A stretch of DNA of 63,151 nucleotides, taken from assembly GCA_030267965.1 (NCBI GenBank), contig BRYA01000452.1, forward strand, positions 1 to 63,151, read 5' to 3'. This document shows, piece by piece, positions 11,198 to 21,354 of this stretch. The notes under the pieces were generated by a model that worked only from the letters and a program-made list of their open reading frames with translations, was not told the DNA's origin and made no database searches. The stretch is from Triparma columacea. Taxonomy: Eukaryota > Sar > Bolidophyceae > Parmales > Triparmaceae. A program made the translations under genes and the position numbers. Numbering within the stretch: the first letter of the stretch is position 1; the number at the start of each line of letters is the position of its first letter.

Positions 11198-11507
11198 CTG
11201 CGTTGAGGGGGAGAGGGGAGGAGGGGGGGGGGTAGGTTAGGTGAGTAATGGGAAATGGGGACGAGGGGTCGTTGGTTTGAGTCCCATTTTCTTGATGACT
11301 ACGCTGACTATCGCGTAAATTAGGGTTATATTGGTAATGTGTGTATAATGTTTCATTGAAAAACTAGTTCAGGTCAAATCATGGGACGTTTCGTACTTTT
11401 GAAGAAGAAAATGCAGCAAGGCGCCTGCTCAAAAAATAGCAACGACTCCATTTTTGGTCCAAAACTCAATCCACTATTAAACCACTATTATGCGTCAAAA
11501 TTTCGCG
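11198..11507. other. Intergenic region, likely holding the unresolved first exon of the downstream gene
   Basis: On the minus strand this region carries the 3' end of the coiled-coil gene and the promoter and 5' leader of the acidic-protein gene. A long C-tract (read on the minus strand) precedes the acceptor at 11198. Several possible GT donors lie upstream, but none is compelling. Confidence 0.45.
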
Positions 11508-14086
11508 CTACGCGTTATTGGTGAGGGCGAGGGGTTGTTCCGGCTCTGCCTTCTTCTCCTCTGCGATATCTCCAGATTTGTTATCGTCGGCTTTATCGTC
11601 GGCGACTTTCTCCTCCCTATCCGCGGCCTCAGTTGCATCTGCCTGTTGTACCCCTCCCTCCTGTTTATCTCCCTCTACCTCCGCCTCCCCCTTTATCTCG
11701 CCTTCCAACTTCTTCGCCTCGATAACTTTTGCCAGCCTCTCGTTCTCCTCCTTTAATCCTTTGATCATCTCCTCTCTCTCCTTTTTCTCCTTCTCTTCCT
11801 TCTCCTCCTTCTCACCCTTATCCTTAACCTCCCTCGCATCCTTCTCCTCCAGCAACCTTTCGAGCCTCCCGATCTCCTCTTTCAGCCCTTTGATCTCCTC
11901 CACGCCCCCTAAATATAAGTCGTTCTTCTCCCTGACCTCTTCCTGGAGTTTTTTGAGCTGCCCAAGCATCGTCTCAGTCTTCCTCTCCGCCCTCACTAGG
12001 CTCAGCTTCCTCTCAGAGTCCCGGGCTTTGGACTCCTTGACGCTATTCACGACCTTTGCAACGTACTCGAGCAGGTTCCCGACCTTGGCCTGGCTAAGCT
12101 TCACCCTCTCCTCTACGTTCTCGAGCTGCTTTTCCATGTCGTTCTCGAGCTTCTTCTGGGCGACGTCAAAAATGTCCATTACCTTGGCCTTCTCCTTGAA
12201 GAAGTCTTGTTTCTCGACCTCGAAGCTCAAGTGGTCCTTCCTCCTCTCCACCGCCTCCATTTCCAGCTTGATATTCACAGCGGTGTACCTCTTGATGCTC
12301 AGGTTTAGCTCCTTCTGGAGGGACTGCTTTTCGTTCTGCAGGGACTGCACATTGCTGAGGTTGGCTGCTGACTCCTGCACGAGAGCTAAGGACCTTCTCC
12401 TGAGTTCCACGTTCCGCCGCTTGCTCTCCTCGTCGTTTTTGCGCTTTCGGGTGAGGATGATGTCCCTCTGGAGGTCGCTGAGGGAGCCGATGGTACGAAC
12501 TACGGCCTTATCAGCGCTTGAGGAGCAGAGTTGAGTGAACCAGCTGCCGAGAGGGTGCGAGGGGGGTCAGATGTTGTGGTTTTAAGACTGTTTGGTGCAA
12601 ATCTTCGTTTGTTCTTCCTCCATCTCCTCTTCTTTCCACATTCTCTTCTTACCTCACGTTCTTCAGGCCATCCTCCTGTAGGTAGAAAGGCGCGACCTTC
12701 CTTGGCTTTGGGCGGAGGCTTGCGTCCTTCTTGTAAGCCTCGAGAACGTTGGCCCGAGTTTTTCGTCTGATAATCTTGTCCTCCTTCTTTGCGATGCGGA
12801 CAAGCTGCCGAGGGGGTGCCATGGGGGAGGTCATCGAGTTCGGGGTCGCAGGGATGGTGCCCCCATTGTCAGTCTGCGTGCGATGATGTTGCGTTATTGG
12901 GTTGAGTCGGTGGGTAAGATTGGAGAGATGGGAGGACGGGGGGGGGGGAGTATGTGCCGATGTGCCCCCCCTTTTCTCCTCACCTCCTCATCGCTCTCCT
13001 CCTCCTCGTCGCTGGACTTTAGGAAGTCCGGAATGTCGTCCTCTGCAGTCCTCTCGTCCTCGTCGCTGTCGCTATCCGAGTCGATGTAGTCGTCTTGCGG
13101 TGCGCCAATGTCGTCTTTATCCCCATTCCTCCCAATCTCCCCCATGGTCATGTTGAAGGTTGCCTTGAAGACTTCGCTGGACCTCTTGCTCTTCCTCCTG
13201 TTCCGAGCTGAAATCTTAAGCTCCTCTCCACTAGATTCCAAGGCCTTCTTCAAGGTCTTGAGGTCTGAGGCTTGGCGAGTCCGGCTGTAAGTGCGAATGG
13301 CAGAGCGGAGGATGCGAATCGTGCGCTGCATAGATGTGCTAGCGTCGGTAACTTTCTTGACACTGGAGGTAGGAAGAAGGGAGGCGACGGGGAGGGTTGG
13401 GTAAGGGGGGGGGGGGGGGGGGGNNNNNNNNNNNNNNNNNNNNNNNNGAGGGGGAGGGAGGGGGGCATGTGCCACCACTGCCACTAACACTGAACACCAC
13501 AAAACCACGACACAACTCACCTGTCAGAGTGTTCCGCGTCCATCATGACTACAGCGGTCGGCGTGAATATCTGAACCTCCCCAAACTCGTCCTGCAGAGC
13601 CTTGAGTCCGAACTTTGTTGAATATTCCTCATCTGACAGGTGTAGATTGTGCATCCTCCTCATGTAAGCCTGGACAGTGCTGTCCCCGTCGACTTCGTCC
13701 CCCCCGGCCTTACCCGCGGGGAGGACGAAGCTGGTAACGTCGGAGCTCCAGTTCGCAATCTCCTGCTTGATGAGCTTGCTGAGGGCAGATAATGTGTCAT
13801 GGGTGGTTGGGGAGGACGGCGTCGAAGGAGCGAACCGAGTGGAGGAGGGGGTCGCTTGGGAATCGTGTTCGTCCAACTCTTCGTCGTCAGCCAACGTTCT
13901 ATAAAGGTGAGAGTAAGTGGCTATGGCCTTTCCAGGATCTTCACCCGCCGCAGCCTGCTTCGTAGATTTCTTCCTCAGCTTGCGCTTCCTTGGGGACGAA
14001 CTGGACCTTGTAGGGGTGATCATTGGTTTCGAGTGCTCAGGAAGCACGTAAACAGGACGAGGCGGGGGAGGGTCACGGCGCATCAT
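11508..14086 (-). CDS. Coiled-coil protein, four exons, function unknown
   Basis: Exons are 14086-13521, 13362-12984, 12873-12653 and 12543-11508. All three introns have GTGAG/GTAAG donors and CAG acceptors and preserve frame, giving about 733 residues. The first intron contains the assembly gap at 13424-13447. The N-terminal third is disordered (SSSPRKRKLRKKS, Pro/Thr/Ser runs) with a short folded part ending in FGEVQIFTPTAVVMMD. The middle carries a Ser/Asp/Glu acidic stretch (DSDSDSDEDE) and a conserved-looking segment APFYLQEDGLKNVRSWFTQL. The C-terminal 300 residues form a long heptad-type coiled coil rich in Glu and Lys, ending in TNNA. The start is the first of two adjacent ATG codons at 14086. 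Length and coiled coil suggest a structural or scaffold role. I do not recognise the family. Confidence 0.75.
13424..13447. other. Assembly gap (24 N) next to a G homopolymer
   Basis: A run of at least 17 G directly precedes the Ns. The gap lies inside intron 1 of the coiled-coil gene. On the sense (minus) strand it sits in the C-rich part of that intron, so coding sequence is not affected. Confidence 0.95.
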
Positions 14087-14305
14087 CTTCTATAAGGGCA
14101 GTCAGTTGGAGGGGTGATGGGAGGTGGAAGAGTGGGAGAGGGCGGCGGGGGAGTGCAAGGGGGTGGAGGGAGGTTGGGGAGGTCCTATAGGAAGGAAGTT
14201 ATGGACGCGGCCTTTTCCTGGAGTTTCTTGGGATTATGGCTTAGACTTTGTCAGCTCACCAAATCCCGCACAAAGAAACTCCCCTGCTTGAAATACAATA
14301 AAAAA

Positions 14306-15285
14306 ATGTGGAAGTCGTATGTTGCGCTATTTATTGCGGTTATGGGTTCAGTCTCCGGGTTTGTACCTCCCACGCGTTTTTCACCCTCAGTGATGCCCCT
14401 GCACTCCACTCCTGTGACTGTCGAAACGAGCTCTGACTCACCTACCCTTGATGAAACCAATCCAATGTTCCTTGAGTCTCCTGAGAAGCCTGGTGAGTTA
14501 TGTGCGAATACTCCTTCCAAGATGCTTACTCTTAGATCGGTCGAAAATGCACTATTGATCATCAACATGCTTCATAACTTACACCCTCACCTCCCTTTTA
14601 GAATTGATCTCACTGGCGAAGCGTTTCCTCCTTTCTCGCAATGGCTTCGGCGCTGATCCTGATCTTCTCTCACCTTCCTTCAAGTTTGTTGCCCCTGTCG
14701 TTGGCCCTTTGAGCAAGGATGCCTTTGTAAACGCAATCGGTTCTGTCGACGTCGCCGGCGGTTTCCCCGACTTCAAACCCGAGTTCTACGGCTTCCACGT
14801 CGACCCCCTTAAGCCCGACAGAGTTTGGTATGTGGCAAAGGGCGAGGGTACAAACACCGGCCCCCTCCCTCCCTTTGCTCCGCAGCCTACAGGAAAGAGG
14901 GTCGTGAACCCCCCGCAGATGTGCTCCCTGACGTTCGACGAGTCTACTGGATTGGTGACAAAGTACACCATAGGCTACGTCGTTGACAGGGAGGTCGGGA
15001 ATACGGGGGGGTTAGGGGGACTATATGGGTTACTGTACGCGATTGGTAGGGGGTTACCGTTCCCCGAGGCACAGCCTTGGAAAATGAGGTGAGATGTTGG
15101 AGGGGAGAAGGGGAGGGGGGCACCTGAACAGAGGGGGGCATCTGAACAACCCGAACAGCAACTCAGCCAACTAATCCTCTGCGACCCTCGCTTTCACCCT
15201 CGCTTTCACCCTAACTACTGCTCGCCACAGTCCTCAGTACAAGGTTTTCAACAAGGTGGGGCAGATCCTGCAGAACTTGCAGTGA
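14306..15285 (+). CDS. Plastid-targeted SnoaL/NTF2-like protein, three exons
   Basis: Exons are 14306-14492, 14602-15088 and 15231-15285, with donors GTGAGT and GTGAGA, giving 242 residues. The start MWKSYVALFIAVMG is a classic signal peptide, followed by SVSGFVPPTRF. A Phe at the predicted cleavage point is the mark of bipartite targeting to secondary plastids in heterokonts, cryptophytes and relatives. The mature part (ELISLAKRFLLSRNGF ... FVAPVVGPLSKDAF ... FYGFHVDPLKPDRVWYV) has the layout of the SnoaL-like/NTF2-like alpha+beta barrel: an N-terminal helix, then strands. These proteins include small-molecule-binding or isomerase-like enzymes; the substrate cannot be read from the sequence. 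The gene diverges from the coiled-coil gene and converges on the thioredoxin-like gene. Confidence 0.75.
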
Positions 15286-15407
15286 TTTATCACCAGAAGT
15301 TGCAGGTAGAATCACCCTAAATATGAATTTGTAGCCCAAATTTTCTTTCTTTCGACTTTTTTTTTTATAGTTCGTCCCTCCTCTTTCTTTTGTGTAATTC
15401 CATGTCA

Positions 15408-16442
15408 TCAATTCTTGACCATCTCCTTCTTCTTCTCCTCTGGCTCCACCTCCTTCTCCTTGACCAGTTTGTCCGTCCCCTTCCTCTTCCTGCTTTCCTC
15501 CTCCACCCTTTCCTTGACCTTCCCCACCCCCTCCTCCTTGAGTTCCCCGATCTTGCTGCTGAACCTCCCCAGAAGTCCTACCTTCCTCCTCCTCCCCCCC
15601 CCCACCCCCGTTCCGTCGCCCTCCTGCCCTTCCCCCTCCTCCTTCCCCTTCTCAGGCACGTAGTAGAACATGTTGCAAGGCTTCCCCTTCGCCCAAGCCC
15701 TTAAGTTCCCGAACGTCGTCGCCCCGCAGACGCACTGCTTGGTCCGTGTGTTGTAGAAGTAGGGTAGGCCCCCGCACTTCTGGCCCTCGTCGAGCTTCTC
15801 GAAGAGCTTGAAGTTAACCTGGTCCTTCCAGACGTTGAACCTGTGGACCCTTACGCCTAGCTCCTTCTCGAGACGCTTGAGGTAAGGCTCCATCTGATCG
15901 CAGTGGTCGCAGTTGTCACCAGTGAACATTAGGAGGTCGGTGTCACCACCCTGGCCCCCACCCTGGTCGCCAACACCACCGCCCCGGGGGAGGTGGTGAA
16001 CAAACGCCATGTTGTTTGTCCTCCTGCAGCCCACGGGGAGAATCGCGAGGTTGTTCCTGTTGCTAGAGTCGAGGGTTGCGTCCCTGGTGAAGTCCCAGGG
16101 CCACGATATTCTCTTGTGTAACCTCCTCCCCTTTGCGCTGGAGGTTGATTCAACTGATTCACTGTCGTCCACCAAGTGGGACTGCTGGCTCCTGAACTTA
16201 CCAGAACCGATTTTCACCCATCCGGCGTCCTCGATGAAGCTGCTCTCCCCCAACTCTGTGTTATCGACTATGTATACGTCCTCCGTGTCCTCACTAGCCC
16301 TCTCCCCAATTGATTGCTGGTTGCCGTTGAAGAGCCTGAAGTCCTTCTTCCCTCTTGGTGAGGTATTGCGTGCGACGAATTGGTTTATGGATCGTTTTCC
16401 TTGAATTACCGCCCCAAGGGCAAGCAATATAGACACTTTCAA
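15408..16442 (-). CDS. Thioredoxin-fold protein with CxxC motif, 5' end unresolved
   Basis: The open frame ends at TAA 15408. It has no ATG near its 5' end: the first plausible residues (KVSILLALGAV) follow a possible acceptor TTCAG at about 16461, so an upstream exon probably supplies the start. That hydrophobic stretch may be part of a signal peptide. The fold is thioredoxin-like: LLMFTGDNCDHCDQMEPYL carries the CxxC redox pair (Cys-Asp-His-Cys), and CGGLPYFYN supplies the cis-proline loop. A second cysteine group follows (QCVCGATTF ... GKPC). The C-terminal 90 residues are a charged Lys/Glu-rich tail. Stramenopiles have plastid and secretory thioredoxin-like proteins of this sort. A redox role is likely; the compartment is uncertain. 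Confidence 0.7.
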   Translation of the reverse strand: MKVSILLALGAVIQGKRSINQFVARNTSPRGKKDFRLFNGNQQSIGERASEDTEDVYIVDNTELGESSFIEDAGWVKIGSGKFRSQQSHLVDDSESVESTSSAKGRRLHKRISWPWDFTRDATLDSSNRNNLAILPVGCRRTNNMAFVHHLPRGGGVGDQGGGQGGDTDLLMFTGDNCDHCDQMEPYLKRLEKELGVRVHRFNVWKDQVNFKLFEKLDEGQKCGGLPYFYNTRTKQCVCGATTFGNLRAWAKGKPCNMFYYVPEKGKEEGEGQEGDGTGVGGGRRRKVGLLGRFSSKIGELKEEGVGKVKERVEEESRKRKGTDKLVKEKEVEPEEKKKEMVKN

Positions 16443-16863
16443 TGTAGGGGACCTGAATTTAGGGGTGATAGTTGGGTGTCAGCGATGACATTAGAGGTTG
16501 GTTTGGGATTGTTTGGCCGTTTCATGGAAATTCGGAGGTGGAAGTACAAGTTTGGTGTATATGTCAGTGCATGTGAGCTCATATTTCGCGAAACTTACCT
16601 CATTTGGGTTTTGTATAGAGATTCGAGCAAATCTGGTTTGCTGGTTCTCGACCACGAGCAAGGCCACAGGACCAGGCAGGTGTTTCGAAAAATCACCACT
16701 GTAAACTTATCTTACGGCCTATTTAACTGCATCAGTCTCACAGCACTTTCCTTTCATTCTCCGCATCTTATTGACCACACACACACACCACCCTAACTTC
16801 TCTTACAAGAATAGAATACCGACCACCGACTGGCTTCTTTGCTGCAAAATAAACACAAAGGCT
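16443..16863. other. Divergent intergenic region
   Basis: This lies between the thioredoxin-like gene (-) and the desaturase (+) and must hold both promoters and perhaps the first exon of the former. A short CA-repeat lies at 16778-16790. I see no clear regulatory motif. Confidence 0.45.
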
Positions 16864-19281
16864 ATGTCAACCTCTTCAAAAACCTCTCCCATCGCTCAGA
16901 AACTTCGTTTTGGACAGTATGTGGCAGTTTCTGCGTCCTCTGTCATTGCTGGGGCAATTTTCAAGCACGGAGGTCCAGATGCCCTCATAAAGTTTCCAAT
17001 TTATACCACTTCAGTGAGCGTTCCGGGGTACGCCATTCTCGCATCAACCTTCCTCATCGCTGTTGTGATTTGTTATTGGGTAGAGATTGCTGAAGCTCAT
17101 GAGGGGGGAGCTATCCCCAGAACAATGACCCCACCAACAAAGGAGGTGAGGATGAAAAGGGTTGAAAAGGGGAGGTGTTTGAAAGATAACGTTTATCGTT
17201 TCGTGCAATTGTGACGTCAACTTACCCATACTCCCTCCCTCCCTCCCTCCCTCCCTCCCTCCCTCCCTCCCTCCCCCCCCTTCTCCCCTCCCTATAGGAC
17301 CTCAAGAAGGAGCTCGACTCCTTCTTCCCTTCTGGAACAGCCCTCCCCCCCAATGCCTCCTTCTCGGAGGCCGCCGTCCCCACAGCCATCGACACCTCTA
17401 GCGACGAGGAGGACGATGACACAACCGTCTCCACTGCCAGCAGCTCCTCCTCCTCCGTCATTTTTACCTCCTCCAACAAGAAGCCCGAGCTCGTCTGGAG
17501 GGAGGAGAGGGGGAAGTCCGTCCTCGTTCAGAAGTTCTTCAAGCCGAAGTCCACCAAAAAGCTCCTGAAGCGACCCATCAAGATGGAGGAGGTCGCCAAG
17601 CACAACAAGAGGACCGACGCCTGGGTGGTGATTGAGGTGAGGAAGACAGACCCCCCTCTCCTCGCCGCCCCACCCCCCACCCAACAATTACTCACCACCC
17701 TCTTTCGTCCACCCAGTCCCGCTGCTACGACATCACGTCCTACGTCGACAACCACCCCGGGGGCTGGCTGCCCCTCGAGAACATGGCTGGTAAGGACTGC
17801 ACTGACGCCTTTGCTAACTACCACCCGGCTTCCGTGTACAGGACGATCCTGCCGAGCTACTACATCGGCGACGTCGTGGACACACTAGACGACGAGCCCT
17901 TCACCAGGGAGCACAGGGAGATAAGGCAGGAGCTCCTAAGGAGGGGCCTCTTTGAGACTAACGAGTACTACTACTACCTCAAGATCAGCTGGCTCGTCGC
18001 CGCATTCGCAGCCTCCTTGTACCTTACCCTATACCCCGACAGCAAGACCGTCCATTATTTCGGCGCCGCGATGATGGCTGTCTTTTGGCAGCAGCTGGCC
18101 TTTGTGGGGCACGATGTTGGACACAACGCCATTTCACACGAGAAGGCCAAAGACACGACGATTGGACTTATGCTAGGTAATTCCTTCGGAGGGATCAGGT
18201 GAGACTACGAGGAACCGAAACCGGCGGATTGCTACAATGAGACGATTTCCAGCCCCGTGCGCAAATAAGAGCTCACCTCTTTCTCTCGCTTCCTCAACGC
18301 CTCCGGCCGCCAGTCTTGGATGGTGGAAGCACAGTCATAACGTCCACCACATCGTCTGCAACTCTGTTGAGCACGACCCAGACATCCAGCACATGCCTAT
18401 CTTCGCCGTCACTGACGAGATCTTTGACACCGACGCCTTGAGGAAGGCGGGAACGTACGACGAGGAGGTGAGGGACTAAGGCTTGACGAAGGGTGGGAAG
18501 GGGGGGGCATCAGACGGCATCCACTCTAACTCAACGCATCCCCCCCTACTCTCGCTTCGGCCTCCTGCAGCACAAGGGCTTCTGGACCACCTACCACCAG
18601 AAGTGGATCTCCCCAGACGTCGTCTCGACGTTCCTCGTCTCCTACCAGCACCTCCTCTTCTACCCCGTCATGGCCGTCGCTAGGTTCAACCTCTACGTCC
18701 AGGGCTGGATCTTCGCCTTCACCGCGTGGAAGCAGGACAGCTGGTACGCCAAGAGGTTCCAGAAAATTGAGTTCGCCAGCCTCTTCGTCTTCCTCTCCTG
18801 GATGACCGCTCTCGTTTCGACCCTCCCTTCCGAGGAGAGGCTTAACTGGCTCCTAATCTCCCACGGTTTGGCCGGCCTCCTGCACGTCCAGATCTGCATC
18901 TCCCACTTCACCATGGACACGTACCACGGGCACGCATACAACGACATCTCAGACGAGTGGTTCACGATGCAGTGCGTAACGACCATGAACGTTGACTGCC
19001 CAAGATGGTTGGACTGGTTCCACGGGGGACTGCAGTTCCAGATCGAACACCACCTCTTCCCCAGGCTCCCAAGGCACAACCTGAGGGAGGCCAGGGCACT
19101 GGTGAAACCCTTCTGCGACAAGTGGAAGGTAAGGTACCACGAGCCGTCGTTCCTCGAGTGCAACGTCGAACTTGTGGAGGGGCTGAGGGACGTAGCGGCC
19201 AAGTGCAGGAAGGGGGGGCTAGGAGCAGTGGGAGGGTTTGAGAACACACAGATTTACGAAGGGCTACAAGCTGAGGGTTAA
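16864..19281 (+). CDS. Cytochrome b5-fused front-end fatty acid / sphingoid desaturase with extra N-terminal membrane domain, five exons
   Basis: Exons are 16864-17145, 17298-17636, 17717-18198, 18314-18467 and 18571-19281; all donors are GTGAG and all joins are in frame, giving 655 residues. The cytochrome b5 heme motif HPGG is in SYVDNHPGGWLPLE. The three desaturase histidine boxes are present: HDVGH, HSHNVHH and QIEHH. In the third the first His is replaced by Gln, the hallmark of front-end desaturases (delta-5, -6 or -8 fatty acid, or sphingolipid delta-8). The enzyme acts in the ER or plastid-ER membrane on acyl lipids, taking electrons through its own b5 domain. The first about 94 residues hold two extra hydrophobic segments (YVAVSASSVIAGAIF and AILASTFLIAVVICYWV), followed by an acidic/Ser-rich linker. 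These are not part of the usual enzyme of about 450 residues. An AATAAA lies at 19365, 84 bp after the stop. Regiospecificity cannot be told. Confidence 0.9.
17231..17280. repeat. (CCCT)n microsatellite in intron 1 of the desaturase
   Basis: About eleven CCCT units end in a C run and lie just upstream of the exon 2 acceptor at 17297. The tract doubles as the polypyrimidine tract. Confidence 0.9.
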
Positions 19282-19445
19282 AAGGTCAGAGGAGATGGAA
19301 TGATAGATATGTAAAGAATATTTTAACCAGTGAGAGCGAGGAGAAGGGGGGGGGAATGAGGCCTAATAAAGCGTTAGAGAGAGAAGGACACACTCTTGAC
19401 AAAGTTTTCTTCATGAAAACATGCTGTGCTATTGCGTTTTATCGA

Positions 19446-19940
19446 TCACCCAACTTCCACCTCGTCCTCCAAGTATCTCTCCAACTCCTTCAGATCCCAT
19501 TCCCTCGCCCCGTCCATAAGTATGTCATAATACCTCCTACTCGTCGGTATATTCTCAGTCCCTCGCCCAGAAGTGAAGGTATACGCAAGTACCCTCTCGT
19601 TTTCATCGTCAATATTCTCCCCCTCAACTTGTTTAACATTATAAGCCAACCCCGCTCCCTCGCTCGCGCAAAGCAGCGCCCACTGTCTAGCGTTTAACGA
19701 CCACACTAGTCCCTCACTGTCGTTGCTGGAGGACTCCTCGAGAGAAGCGACTGAGGAACCGGGGACACCGAGATTGAAGACTGTTTTGTGACCGAAAACA
19801 CGAACTCTCTTAGGAGGAGGTATCTCAGTGCTAGCAAAGGGACCGGAGGACAAGGTTCGACGAGAGAGGATGGATTTTGAGAGGTTTGAACCGTATGCGA
19901 AGTATGATATTGTGAGGGATTGAGGTAAACTCAATTTCAT
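19446..19940 (-). CDS. Gamma-glutamylcyclotransferase-like (GGCT/AIG2) protein, 164 aa
   Basis: A single exon starts at ATG 19940. The N-terminal SYFAYGSNLS is the substrate-binding loop signature of the GGCT/AIG2 fold. RVRVFGHKTVFNLGV matches the second strand, and the catalytic glutamate is expected in LCASEGAGLAYNV, where Glu precedes a Gly and a Tyr, as in the family. Such enzymes release 5-oxoproline from gamma-glutamyl peptides or amines; the substrate here is unknown. Length is typical for the family. The gene converges on the desaturase with a 165-bp spacer. Confidence 0.85.
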   Translation of the reverse strand: MKLSLPQSLTISYFAYGSNLSKSILSRRTLSSGPFASTEIPPPKRVRVFGHKTVFNLGVPGSSVASLEESSSNDSEGLVWSLNARQWALLCASEGAGLAYNVKQVEGENIDDENERVLAYTFTSGRGTENIPTSRRYYDILMDGAREWDLKELERYLEDEVEVG

Positions 19941-20192
19941 TGAGCTAGGTAAGGTACAATATCGTAATGGATAAGGGAAGAATATGTATCTCTTTAGAGA
20001 AAGTTTCCTGGTATTTAGTCAGGAAATAATAAATAAGCAAGAAGTCTCTTCAACTTTGCACCGTAGATACAAGTAGTAGTGAGGAAGTGACGGAGAAAAG
20101 AGACGAACAGGAGTGGCTGACGGTTCTTAGCGCATTCGAGCTCTATAAGCAAGGAGGTCAGGGTCTTGGTGATCTTGCAACGGGACGACGAC

Positions 20193-20945
20193 ATGAAACT
20201 GGGCCAGGCCCTGCCAATAGAGACTGATTTTAGATCAGTCAGTTATAGCGCCGGCAGCGGTCACGCTGCCGCAGTGAATAAAGATGGTATTGCTCTCACA
20301 TTTTCGATGGGCTCCAAGGGCAACAGGTTCGGACAGCTTGGGAGGGGAAAGGATGCGAAGCATGTAACCCTGGATGTTCCTCAAGCTGTAAGCTGTGTCG
20401 AAGACGTAAAAAACGCGTACACCGGAGGCACGAAGGACTCGGGCCACACAGCGCTGTTGACTCAAGAGGGTGTGCTGTGGATGGCAGGCTGTGACCGCTG
20501 GCAACAATTAGGTTTAGGCAGTCCCGGGGCCGGAGCAGCAGGGTACACTTGGAGCGGCGGTAAAATCTGGCGACGCTCGTTCAAGAAGAATTCAGCGATA
20601 GCCTCGTTGATGACGGGAGATGAACACATTGTAGATGTTGCGTTGGGGGGGGATCACACTGCGGTGCTTACGTCTTCGAAAAACGTGTATTGTTGGGGAC
20701 GCGGAGGGCAAGGGCAACTCGGCGTTGCTGGCAACCCGTTTGTTTCAGCCCCGATGAAATCTAATAAATTCAGCGGAGACCCGGCTGTAAAGGCCATCTG
20801 TGCTTTACGGGATTGCACGGCTACGGTGAATGAAGACGGGAATGTGATCAAGAGCGCCGGAAAATGCGAGAAAGTATTGGTAGAGGGATTCAAAGAGTGC
20901 CTCAGAGCGGCGAAACATAGTAAATTAATATGCCAAGAAAATTAA
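20193..20945 (+). CDS. RCC1-like beta-propeller protein, 250 aa
   Basis: ATG at 20193 begins MKLGQALPIETDF; the frame is open upstream to 20121 without another ATG, so an upstream exon cannot be excluded. Blade signatures typical of RCC1 repeats are visible: GSGHAAAVNKDGIALTF, RFGQLGRG, DSGHTALLTQEGVLWMAG, GGDHTAVLTSSKNVYCWG and GQGQLG. Four to five blades fit in the protein, fewer than the seven of a full propeller, so it is a short or partial member. RCC1-like proteins act as exchange factors or scaffolds; the partner is not evident. Confidence 0.8.
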   Translation: MKLGQALPIETDFRSVSYSAGSGHAAAVNKDGIALTFSMGSKGNRFGQLGRGKDAKHVTLDVPQAVSCVEDVKNAYTGGTKDSGHTALLTQEGVLWMAGCDRWQQLGLGSPGAGAAGYTWSGGKIWRRSFKKNSAIASLMTGDEHIVDVALGGDHTAVLTSSKNVYCWGRGGQGQLGVAGNPFVSAPMKSNKFSGDPAVKAICALRDCTATVNEDGNVIKSAGKCEKVLVEGFKECLRAAKHSKLICQEN

Positions 20946-21354
20946 ACCTTTGGATATATTCAGTAAAGGTGTTTTTATAGATAACGTATGTATTGTTTTA
21001 TTAAACCTTCAACCACACCGTCACCTCGAGACCTCGAGACCACCACAATTTGTCTGTTCGTTGTTTCTTTGTTTAGTATTTAAAAAAGATAGATGAAAGT
21101 AGATCCCTCCACAGTGTTGGGGTTTCTACTTTCTTCCTGGGTTTGATAAAACCCGGGTTGTCGGCAGGTCGACTCCCCATTTTGGGGAGGACATCATGCC
21201 TAGAGTTTACCTGCGAAGAAGGGGGTGTATAGCGAATTATGAAGTGTTGTAAAAGCATTGTGGATCGTGAATCTTGACTCTCTCTCTCTCTCTCTCTCTT
21301 CCTCTCCTCTCTCTTGCTTTAAAACCCTTTCAACTTTCGTGGCTCCCCTCTAAA
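20946..21354. other. Convergent 3' spacer with three potential hairpins
   Basis: This lies between the RCC1-like gene (+) and Cdc20 (-). It holds three adjacent inverted repeats: AAAGTAGA with TCTACTTT (about 21094-21134), CCTGGGTTT with AAACCCGGG (21136-21157), and CTCCCCA with TGGGGAG around a TTT loop (21173-21189). A (CT)n run lies at 21278-21300. These could be 3'-UTR structures or a small structured RNA. No RNA family was recognised. Confidence 0.5.

Noticed and set aside
11255..11300. A tRNA-like B-box word (GGTTTGAGTCC)
   Set aside because: No matching acceptor stem, D-arm or A-box could be found at the right distance, and the presumed T-stem does not pair.
21160..21200. A possible SECIS element on the minus strand (ATGA ... 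AAAA ... GA around the CTCCCCA/TGGGGAG stem)
   Set aside because: The helix next to the core is irregular, and the gene it would serve (Cdc20) ends at its normal Ile-Arg tail with no in-frame UGA. The plus-strand neighbour has none either.
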